From positions 7,502,001 to 7,566,000 of the forward strand of contig JAZBRS010000077.1 in assembly GCA_037176725.1 (NCBI GenBank): a stretch of DNA of 64,000 bases, in the 5' to 3' direction. The stretch is from Posidonia oceanica (lineage: Eukaryota; Streptophyta; Magnoliopsida; Alismatales; Posidoniaceae). Position 1 is the first letter of the stretch, and each line of letters starts with the position of its first letter. Below the pieces are notes generated by a model. The model was not told the origin of the DNA. It made no database searches and worked only from the letters and a program-made list of their open reading frames with translations. The position numbers and the translations under genes were made by a program. Shown one piece after another: positions 21,952 to 31,694 of this stretch.

Positions 21952-22974
21952 CATCATCGCACGGGCATGGCGTGCTTAGGATTCGAACCCCTGGCTCGTG
22001 TATTGCCTAAGGTATCATCCTCGGCACCCGCAAGACTTTCGCAGCTTGCCGGCTTTGGATGATACTCACAGTAGTATGCGGCCTTGGGATCGTTTTCCCG
22101 GTTCCGTATGCCCGGCGCTCCACTATTTATACCCTGCATTCCACTGCATAACATTAGCATTTCATTGCATGACATCATATAGCTTCCTTGTGTCCTCTAT
22201 AGAGTCAGTCCTAGTACTGCATTCCATCATCGCACGGGCATGGCGTGCTTAGGATTCAAACCCCTGGCTCGTGTATTGCCTAAGGTATCATCCTCGGCCC
22301 CCGCAAGACTTTCGCAGCTTGCCGGCTTTGGATGATACTCGCAGTAGTATGCGGCCTTGGGATCATTTTCCCGGTTCCGTATGCCTGGCGCTCCACTGTT
22401 TATACCCTGCATTCCACTGCATAACATTAGCATTTCATTGCATGACATCATATAGCTTCCTTGTGTCCTCTGTAGAGTCAGTCCTAGTACTGCATTCCAT
22501 CATCGCACGGGCATGGCGTGCTTAGGATTCGAACCCCTGGCTCGTGTATTGCCTAAGGTATCATCCTCGGCACCCGCAAGACTTTCGCAGCTTGCCGGCT
22601 TTGGATGATACTCGCAGTAGTATGCGGCCTTGGGATCGTTTTCCCGGTTCCGTATGCCCGGCGCTCCACTATTTATACCCTGCATTCCACTGCATAACAT
22701 TAGCATTTCATTGCATGACATCATATAGCTTCCTTGTGTCCTCTATAGAGTCAGTCCTAGTACTGCATTCCATCATCGCACGGGCATGGCGTGCTTAGGA
22801 TTCGAACCCCTGGCTCGTGTATTGCCTAAGGTATCATCCTCGGCCCCCGCAAGACTTTCACAGCTTGCCGGCTTTGGATGATACTCGCAGTAGTATGCGG
22901 CCTTGGGATCATTTTCCCGGTTCCATATGCCCGGCGCTCCACTGTTTATACCCTGCATTCCACTGCATAACATT
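21952..22974 (+). repeat. 273-bp tandem repeat with dimeric (A-B-A-B) order
   Basis: Units start at 21952, 22225, 22498 and 22771; the fourth is cut after about 204 bp. Units 1 and 3 share variants (CGGCACCCGC, GATCGTTTTC, CTATTTATACC, CTCTATAGAG), while units 2 and 4 share the alternatives (CGGCCCCCGC, GATCATTTTC, CTGTTTATACC), so a 546-bp dimer was duplicated. Each unit holds the inverted repeats CTTAGG/CCTAAG and GTATCATCC/GGATGATAC (unit 1: 22012-22020 and 22057-22065). Because 273 is a multiple of three, both strands show repeated open frames that are not genes. Confidence 0.95.
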
Positions 22975-23960
22975 GCACCCTTATTGCGCTGCTACTCCTC
23001 TGTGGTCCCTACACCAACTTCCGCATTTCGCTTTCCCGGGCCCACGCCCGCCACCGCATGCACATCCACAGCATATTTACTTCTCAGCACTTTACTTTCA
23101 GCCATTACTTTCCAGCATCTTTACTTTCCAGCACCTTTACATTCAGCCTTTACATTCAGTCTTTACATCTAGCACTTTCTTTACAGCAACTTTACATCCA
23201 ACACTTTCCTTACAAGCACTTTACTTCCAGCAATTTCCTTTCAGCACTTTACTTTCAATACTTTACTTTCAACTCTTGCATTGCATTTTCCACCCTCCCG
23301 CGTGCATGCACCATCTCGCTTTCCCCTAGGGGAGTACAGCGCAGTAAGCTTTAGCATAAGCATACCATTTGCATTTGCACAGCATTCATCTGCATTCATC
23401 TGCAATTGCATTCCCTCCTTGGCATTACATTACCCCTTCCTGCCTTTTCTACCCGCCTGCTGCCTCGCCTGGAGGCAAGCATTTTCTCTTCCTCGCGACC
23501 TCGCGAGTTCCTGCTCACTTTCACTTGTCCCAAACGGACGAGGATCTCTACCCCCCGGACTAGCAGCCAACTTGCCCGAGCGGCAAGCGCTGGTCCTTCT
23601 GGAGCCCCTGTTGCGCAAGCTTGGATGAGCAGCCAACTTGTCTCACTTTCTGCTTGTACTTTTTGCTTCGCTCTTTTTAGTATCCATCCTCACTGCACAT
23701 GCATCCGCATTAGCACTAGCACAAGCACACATACTCCAGCACAGCATCTCTTCATGCATAGCATCAACATCTAGCATCATCAACATTATCAGCATTACCA
23801 GCGTCATCAGCATCATCATCAGCATCTGTACTAACTTTTACTAACTTCTGCATCATCTATCTGCACCTACATTTTGCATTGCGGCAACGGGCTACGATTT
23901 TCGGTGCATCCGCCGAATAAGTAGCTCACGCCCATAGCAAACCTCTGCTCCCGTCGGTCA
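22975..23960 (+). other. 3' UTR of B between the 273-bp repeat and the pre-PPT region
   Basis: 23080-23280 is a degenerate TTTAC(A/T)TTCCAGCA repeat of 15-20 bp. 23340-23420 is rich in GCATTTGCA. 23690-23860 is a GCATCA/AGCATCATCA microsatellite-like tract. 23870-23960 matches the corresponding region of A (45978-46075). No coding domain. Confidence 0.7.
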
Positions 23961-24041
23961 GATGGGGTGTCTTGTCAACCCTGAGCAGCGGCCTCGCTCC
24001 GCTTGACCTTGCTCAGGGAGGGGCATCTGTTGACACCCCAT
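23961..24041 (+). promoter_or_regulatory. Inverted-repeat structure around PPT and LTR start of B
   Basis: Left arm: ATGGGGT (23962-23968), GTCAA (23974-23978), CCCTGAGCA (23979-23987). Right arm: TGCTCAGGG (24010-24018), TTGAC (24030-24034), ACCCCAT (24035-24041). All 21 pairs are Watson-Crick. The unpaired bulge on the right (24019-24029) holds AGGGGCATC of the PPT and the first two LTR bases. The same structure exists in A. Confidence 0.8.
24015..24027 (+). other. Polypurine tract of element B
   Basis: AGGGAGGGGCATC directly before the 3' LTR (TGTTGACACC). It is the primer for plus-strand DNA synthesis. Identical to the PPT of A, and similar to AAGGAGGGGCATC in C. Confidence 0.88.
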
Positions 24042-27000
24042 TTTGATAGGCTTGAACCAATTGGGACCTTCAGGTGACTTTTGGATCTAAACCTAGGTCA
24101 AAACTACCACAATCCTTTTCATCTTACCCTTCAAAACAAGCCTAAACTTGACCTAAGCCTACACCTATTTTCCAAGCCCAAAACTTACACTTAGAAATTT
24201 TCAACCCGAAATCATTCCCAAAAACCCTAGAAAACCTAGGTAAAACTACCCCTTTTCTATACCTCAAAACCCTTCCAAAACTTTCTCAAAACTAAACCAA
24301 AGCCCTAGAACCAACACTAGAGACCCTAGGCTATACATCCCCAATTTTCACCCCTTTTCAAAACCTTTAAACCCTCCTTTTACCCAAATTATCGTTTTCT
24401 CTCTCCAGGATTATTCTTTTCTCTCTCCTCTCTCTCTCCTGATTATCCTCCTTCTTTTCATCCCCTTCTCTCCTTTTTTCTTGCCTGGCTGTGGGCCCCC
24501 CTTGTGCATCTATCTCTTCTCAATCTTATTCCTATTTTTATCTTATTTTTAGCAATTTCCTTGACTTTCAAAAAATTATTTTCTTTCAACTCCTCTCTTT
24601 CCCTTTTATTCCTCCTTTTTTCCCTTTTCTTCTTCCTTCTCCTTCTCTTTTTCTTTCTTTTGCTAAGTCCCTAAAAAATCCTTAAAAACCTCTAAAAACT
24701 TTAAAACAAAAGGAAAACAAACCGAAACCCTAAGAAAAATAATTAAAAATATGAAGCAAACAATTAAAAACCTAAACCCAACTAAATCTAGCTAAAATGG
24801 AAAACCAAGAATGCAAGCTAAAAAATGCAAAACAAACCAAAAGAAAATGCTGTAAAATCAAGGAAAAAACTAAAATGCAATCAAAACCAACCAAAAGTGA
24901 AGACCCTATCAAAAATAATCAAAAGCAAACCCTAAGAAGAAGTAAAACAATTAAAGACACTAAGACAAATAATTAATGAAAAACTTAACTTAACAAATCT
25001 AAGAGGAGCAATTTAAAAACTTAACTAAAAAAAAAAAGAGAGAAACAACTAAAGACTTAAAAACACTTAATTAAATAAGAGAAACTTAACTAAAAAACAT
25101 CAAGAGAACTTAACAAACATAAGATCAAAAATATAATTCAAAGAAGACTTAAGAAGAATCCTAAAAGACTAAAATCAAAAGCCAAAACTCACTCTAATTA
25201 ATCTAAAAACAAACTTTAAAAAAATCCTAATTAACATCCCAAGTACTTAACAAGAAAAACATAATAAAAAAACAACTTAAAAGGCTTGACAAACATTTAA
25301 TCAAAATAAAAAACAGATCAAAAACAAAGAAAACCCTTAAAACCCTAATCAAAACCAAAATCCCTCTAAACCTAATTAACTAACCAAAAAAGATCATTAA
25401 AAACTTAATCGAGGTCCTAACCTAAAACACAATCATTCTAATAATTTTATCTATTTTTATTTTATTTTTATCTAATTTATTTCTCCTCTTTTTCCCTTCC
25501 ATTTCTCCCTTTTTTTCCTATTTCTTTTTCTTTTTCTCCTGCTGGGCCCAGTCCGGCCCGTTCCACCTTCTTTCTTTTCTTTCATTTTCTTTTTTGGCTC
25601 GCGGCCCAGCCCGCGCCTTCCACCCCCCTTCTTCCCTTCTGCTACTTCTTCCTTCTTCAGTTCCTCCTCCCGCGAATGAACTCCCTCCTCTTCTTTCAAA
25701 TTCAACTTCTTCCCTCTCCGTCCAATCGGCCTACAGCTCGCTTCTCCTTTCTCGTCTCTCAGCGCCATTTCCGGTGGGCATTTACTGCCTGTCTCCCTCG
25801 CCGCTCGCCTGCAGTAGTCAGCGCCGGTGGAATTCAAATTCCACAAGTGCGTGAGCAGTCCGGGAGCAGCTGATAAAAGCCTCACCTTCCTCTTGCTTCT
25901 CTGCCTTTTGTCATCTACGAGAGAGAGCTAAGAAATTCAGAGAGAATTCCCCAGCAAAAATTCCTTCTTTTTCCTCTGAAACCAGCAGCATTTCACCCTC
26001 CTCTTCCCCTGAAACCAAGCCCGTTCCAGCCATCCAATCCCTTGCATTTTCATCCCCCGAACACATACAGAAAACCAATACCCTTCCCCCTCCATTCCTC
26101 AGCCTTTCCACCCTAGAATCACCCCCAGTTCCACCAGAAATCACCACAGCAACCCAACTCCACCTCCTCTGAAATTGCCACCGCTACTGAGTCCCAAACC
26201 TTCCCAAAACCTAGCACCCTACTCACCTGAACTCCACCTCCCCAAACCACCCGGCCTTCAGCCCAGCGACCCACCACAGTTCCTACCCGCCACCACAAAC
26301 ACTTGCACCTCTTCCTGTCCAGAGAACCAACCGATCAGCCAACCCCTTCCACAGACCTCCACTGTCCAATTTAGGCCTCCACACACCATCACCAGACACC
26401 CAGCTACCTGCCAGAAGGTCCCGTTCAGTCCGAGGAGCAACAGACCGCTCCCCCCGTCTCCGGCAGAACCAGCGGCACCCAAAAAAGCCGACTCCCGCTT
26501 CCGGCCCGCGAGCTCGCATCTGTGCATCCAGCAAGCTCCGGAGCGTCGCGCTGAGCAGAACCGGACGCCCAGAAGCAACCGGAGATGCCCGCAGCAGCCG
26601 GACCAACCTCACCGTCGATCCCTGGATCAGTCGACGTCGGGAGGACGCTCTAGCCACGGGAACAGGTATTTCTCTTCGCCCCTAGGTTAGCCTCCTTCCT
26701 CTCTTGCTTCTCCGCCCCTTAGCTTAGGGATTCCCTCCCTCCTGCGTCGGGTCAACGCTGGGTCAGCGTCGTCTTCTCCGGTGAGCTTCACAGTACGTCT
26801 CGCCGCTCCGGTTAGCAGAACGTCGCTCCAGCAGCTGTCTCCGCTCCGCACGGGCCCCAGAAGCATGCTCCAGCCTTGAGACCGCACCGACGCCGCCTCG
26901 TCCGCCCGGACTGCGCCTGAGAAGGTCTGCAGACCTCCAGTGACTTCTCCGGTTCGCTCCAGCCAGCGTCGAACCTCGTCGGACGTCGCCCGAGCTTCGT

Positions 27001-29732
27001 CAAGTCCAGGTGAAGCCTTCTCGCCGGTCTGCACAGCTCCAGCCTCCCTGTGCTGGCGTTCATGGACATTGGAAGCTTTTGCTACAGTGTCTATGGCCGT
27101 CGGCCATTTCACTATGCATTTATTTCCTGTTACCTTGATTATTTTACCAAATATTGCATTTTTGGTCTCAGTTCTAGCTTATTTGCTCTCAGGTCCTTCA
27201 TCTGATTAAATCCGTTTAATTCCGAGTTAAAACCATATAAAATTGCATGAAAAATATGTAGTTCTTTTTATTTGCATATCAGTCCCTTTTACTGTGCTTT
27301 CCTTCAGTAATAAATTTGATTTTGGCCCTCCAGCTTTTGATTATTGCATTTTAGTGCTGCAGCTGTTTAATTTGATTTAATGCACTAAGTTTGCCATATA
27401 AAATTGCATTTTAGGTCCTTATTGTTTTCTGTAATTGCCATTTAATCCTCTGTCCTGTTAACTTAGCTTTTATTTTCCAATTTTTGCTTGCTGCATTGCA
27501 TTATTTCCCCCATGTTTTTTGATTTTTGCATATAGGTCCTTCCCCAGTGCACAGTAGTCATTTAAATGCATATTTTGCTTACAGAATTGCATTTTTGACT
27601 CTGCATGATTTGAAAATTGCACATAGGTCCTCTGCATGCTTATAAAAATCATTTAAATGCATATTTTGCTTATAAAATTGCATTTTAGCCCCCACATGTT
27701 TGGAAAATTGCATATAGGTCCCCCATCTGCATTCCCAGACCCACTAGATCCCTGTTTTGCTGGAAAAATTGCATTTTGGACCCTGATGATTTCAAAATTG
27801 CATTCTAAACTGTCACATGGTTTCAAAGCTTGTCCTGATGCATGCTCATCTTGGAAAATTGCATTTTAAGCCCCGTCTTTTGTAAAATTGCATGCAGACC
27901 CTCCTCTTTTCAAAATCCTTGCATAAAAGCCCCAAACTTTTCAAAACCTTTGCATTTAGACCCCCATCCTTTCAAAAATTGCATTTAAATCCCTAATTTT
28001 CTGAAAAATCACCCCTAAGTCTTTTCTTGTATTCTGCATGCATTGCACTCTTGAATTCTTGCATTTTGCATCCTTTGCACACACTTAAACACTTCTAGCT
28101 CCCATTCACAAGGGAGGACTAGTTTTGCACACCCCTAGGACCTCCTGTACACTTAGATCCATTCTTCTCCCCTGTTCTGGCCCTTCTGCCTTGAATCTGG
28201 GATATCTTCCAATCCAGCCGTTGGATCTTCTCAAACAAGCTACCTGGACGACCCCGGCGGAGCGCTCTTCAGCATGGACCTAGCAGATCTCAGATCAAGC
28301 TTCAGATTTCCCAGTACATCCTCCTGAATCCCTACACAGCATTCATTTGCATACCATTTGCATTGCATACATCGTTTTCGCTTTTTGTTTCCTCGAACAT
28401 GTAGAATAGGACTTCCTCTTCTTATCTGTCAATTCTGCTCCCCCTTTCACGTATTCCCAAGTGTTTTGCGTCGTGTTTCCCCTGGATTCACCACTTATTG
28501 CGACTTTCTTCCCCCTTTTCCACGATCCGATCGCGCCGCGAGCTTTGGGCAGCGTGCGAGACACATCGTAAGGCGGTTTAGTGGGAAACAGTCACAAAGC
28601 GGTGGCAATCCCTCCACTTGCTCATTTTCCCCATTGTAGGTCTTCACACCTACTCTGCGTGGCCCTTAAACAGTGTCTGTTCTCACACACGCACTGTTTG
28701 CTTCTCCTTTCGCTTTTCTTATCCTCTCCCTTTGCATTTGCATCTGCATGGTTTTGTCGAGGTTTTATTCCGCCGCTTTTGGCACCGTTTTGCGTGCCCG
28801 CTTTGTCATTGGCAACGTTTTGCATGCCCACTTTGCTTTTGGCACCGTTTCGTGTGCCTACTTTGTTTTTGGCACCGTTTTACGTGCCCACTTTGCTTTT
28901 GGCACAGTTTCGTGTGCCCGCTTTGTTTTTGGCACCGTTTCACGTGCCTGCTTTGCTTTTGGCACCGTTTCGCGTGCCCGCTTTGCTTCTGGCACTGTTT
29001 TGCGTGCCAATCTTGTTTTCTTGCACCGTTTTGCGTGCCGTGCTCGTTTCTTGCATTATTTCGCGTGCTTTACGTCGTTTTCTGTTGCATGTCGCCTACA
29101 TTGCTTGGTTTTACCGTCGTTTTGCTTTTTCGCTTGCATTTGCATATAGGGCAGTGATGCTTACTGCCTGGAGTTCTCACGAGCCCGGTTTCGCCCGGTT
29201 CGGAACACAGACAGCGCTGCTGAGCACTTAGACTGCACATTTACTTTCCTTGCATTGCATTCTACCACTTAGAGCACACCTATGAGCATTCATTCTGGCA
29301 TTCATTGGCATTTAGGCATTCCAATCTGCATTTCCCTACGTATGCGAGCGTAAGCCTAGAAAGACCGATTCTCGGGCGTGTCGGGGGTGCCTAACACCTT
29401 CTCCGCGCGTAACAGGAGTCCTTGCCCAGTCTTTTGGCCCGTAATGACCATATCACCCTCATCCTAGGCATGAGTCATCTCATTTGCATGTATTTGCATT
29501 TGTTTTCCTTTGCATTGCTTTGCTTTGCATTTCTTGCTTGGTTTTGCGTGTAAACTCATGCATTTCCCTCGATTTTCATTGTCTCCCGATAATAGACACG
29601 GTGGCGACTCTGAATTGTCTTATCTTCTGCTTTTCTTATCTTTTCTCCTCTGATTTAAGTGTTTTCGAGTTGAGCCCTCCTCCTCGGACATCACCGCCAA
29701 TAGTAAGCCTGATTCTGATTGGGATTACTACA
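24028..29732 (+). repeat. 3' LTR of element B (5.71 kb)
   Basis: Begins TGTTGACACCCC and ends GGGATTACTACA, next to the CAAAC duplication. Compared with the 5' LTR it has lost about 50 bp near 24185 and carries one additional 30-bp unit (28781-29080); otherwise it differs at scattered sites. Candidate TATA at 25872-25879. Confidence 0.95.
28781..29080 (+). repeat. 30-bp tandem repeat in 3' LTR of B
   Basis: Ten 30-bp units from 28781; the 5' LTR has nine. Since LTRs are identical at insertion, the array changed length afterwards. Confidence 0.92.
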
Positions 29733-30299
29733 CAAACAGCTAGAGTTTCCAAACCAGAAACCCTAGTCTCCACCCTCTATCCAGAGAGAAACCCAAGATC
29801 CCAGAGATCACTACAACCCCAACTACGATCCCAGAGATCTCGAGCCTAGCCGGAGCTCCGACCGTGCCTCCACTTCTACTCCACTGCAAACAGCACGAGG
29901 GTGAAGGGAGTATCTTCTTCCAATCTTTCTTATTACATCTCATATTGCATTCCTTAAAATAGGACCCATAGCATATGCATGCGAGGAACAACCCCCAGTT
30001 AGTAGTAGATTCGTTTGTTAATATTGTTCTTCGTTTGTTTTTTTTATTAACAGTTACTACACGAACTAATCTAGATCTTTGATTTTCATTTGTTTTGAAG
30101 GGAAAGGAACGACGCCTACGTAACATGAGGAAGCTGCTAGACGACATCCAGTCGTCGATCTAGTGGTCCGAGGACCCACATTTTCACAATCTCCCCCCAG
30201 GTGTCTTGTCCACCCAAAGGCGAGTGGAGATCACAACAAAGCTATCGACGTCGTGGAAGCGCCGGCATCTTCATCTTCAACACCCCAAAAATCCATCCA
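29733..30299 (+). repeat. 5' LTR of element C, right piece
   Basis: Starts with the right CAAAC copy of the B duplication and aligns with 37639-38205 to the LTR end (CCATCCA). About ten substitutions over 567 bp by eye, more than between the LTRs of A, which agrees with C being older. Confidence 0.92.
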
Positions 30300-31694
30300 C
30301 CGAAAGTGGCGATCACGGTAGGACCCGGCTTTAGCCAACCCCCGTGCTACGTAAGTCACTTCCTTCCTTCCTTTCCATTATTCTCATAGATCTAGGAGTA
30401 GTTTTTTGGGTTCGGGTAATCATATGCTTAGGTTTTCACAATATCCCAAACCTTTTCTCGTTTTTTTCTCTCTTCTTCTGTTTCTGACATCAGTAAAAAA
30501 CCCAAGCTCCAATAGCTGGGACCATTTTACTGAGGTCAGAATACTATGCTGCTAGCCGCCTGTCCCAGAAACGTCTGTCCTAGCCGCTCCTCCAGAGGGC
30601 GACTGCCGTAGACGCCGCTTATACAGGTGACTTCCACAGTCCGTTTTTTTACTGCAGACCTTTGTTGTTTTTACCTGTACTTTGTGTTGTGTTTTTAGAT
30701 CTGCAGTAGCATAAGAAGAAAAAAAATTAAAAACAACTCTCCATGTCCACTGCATTTTAGTTTTTTTTTAACAGCTTCTAGATTTGCTTGTGTCCACCCT
30801 TAAGGTGGAAACTAATTGTTTTGTATTAAAGTGGAAGTTCCTTGAGGAAGTCTTCCTCTAGCTAGAACAGTTAACCTAAGCGAACCCGGGCCAGTGCAAG
30901 TCGCTCTCCCATACTCAGTGTTAGCTGCAATAGTTGGATCAAGATCTCAAGGTGTCCCAAGTATCGTTATTGGCTTCTCTCTCTCTCTGAGCCAATAGTG
31001 GAACTTGGTAGATACTTTACACCTTAGTACTCTGTGTTTTATCGCTTTATGGTTTGTTAAGTGCCGAGCCTAAGGACAGAATCCTAGGTGGAGGGTCCCT
31101 CTTTAGAGAGACAAGCCCCCCATCTAGGCTCCTCTTGGTGGACCCTAGAGAAGGTCAAGGAGGAGTACCTTAAAGCCAACCAATCCCAGTTGCTTGTGAC
31201 CCACGCAGGTTTAATCAATCAATCCATTAATTAAACACTTAAACAAGTAAAAGTAACGCATTGTTTGAAACTTGCTCTCATTTTCTTCCCTGACTGTTGC
31301 GTGGTCTGTCCAAGACAGATCGGGTTTGCTGATTGAACAAGGGGTACAGCCGCCGATAAAATCGGTGACTTGTTTGGTCGCCTATAATACAGGCGACTAT
31401 AGGGAGCCACACGTTTCAGTGCATTGCTTGCAGGGGATTGTGCACATTACTGATCACAAGGTTATCAGCATAAACTGTTTCAATTTTTGTTAATTTTCTT
31501 TCTTTCATCGAGTCTGTATTAATTAGTGTTCTTCGAGTCTATAATTTCTTTTCTACCTTCTGTAATAGCCTAGAAAAAGCAAAAGCAAAAGAAAAAAAAA
31601 CAAAAAAAAAGAAAAAAGACAAAAGACAAAAGAAAAGAAAAAAGGAAAAAAAAAGAAAAACACAATCTTGCAACAAAATCGCGAGCACATCAAC
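30300..31694 (+). other. Leader of element C with candidate PBS at 30307
   Basis: TGGCGATCACGG at 30307-30318, seven bases after the LTR end, is the best PBS candidate; the tRNA is not identified. The leader is U-rich and contains GTCGCC/GGCGAC dyads (31377-31395) like those in the U3 of this element, a (CT)n tract near 30980, and an AAAAG-rich tract (31570-31660) just before gag. Nothing coding seen. Confidence 0.55.

Larger units (their letters stand above)
9926..29732 (+). mobile_element. Element B: complete gag-only Ogre-like LTR retrotransposon
   Basis: A 19,807-bp element with 5.7-kb LTRs, PBS, long leader, one gag gene, 3' UTR repeats and a polypurine tract. It is flanked by the CAAAC duplication. 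The internal region (15653-24027) has no protease, RT, RNase H or integrase motif in any frame, so it cannot move by itself. LTRs, PBS, leader block, 3' UTR repeat units and the pre-PPT hairpin match element A, the likely type of helper. The two LTRs differ by scattered substitutions, a roughly 50-bp gap near 10100 and one 30-bp repeat unit, indicating a fairly recent insertion. Gag-only plant elements have been described as TR-GAG elements. Confidence 0.92.

Noticed and set aside
21970..22000. tRNA-like B box on the minus strand of the 273-bp repeat
   Set aside because: Only the 11-bp box matches. No convincing A box at the right distance, no cloverleaf arms and no acceptor stem, so not called as a tRNA or SINE.
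21998..22798. Repeated 84-aa plus-strand and 74-aa minus-strand frames in the 273-bp repeats
   Set aside because: The repeat length is a multiple of three, so one chance open frame is copied; both strands are equally open and no domain is recognisable.
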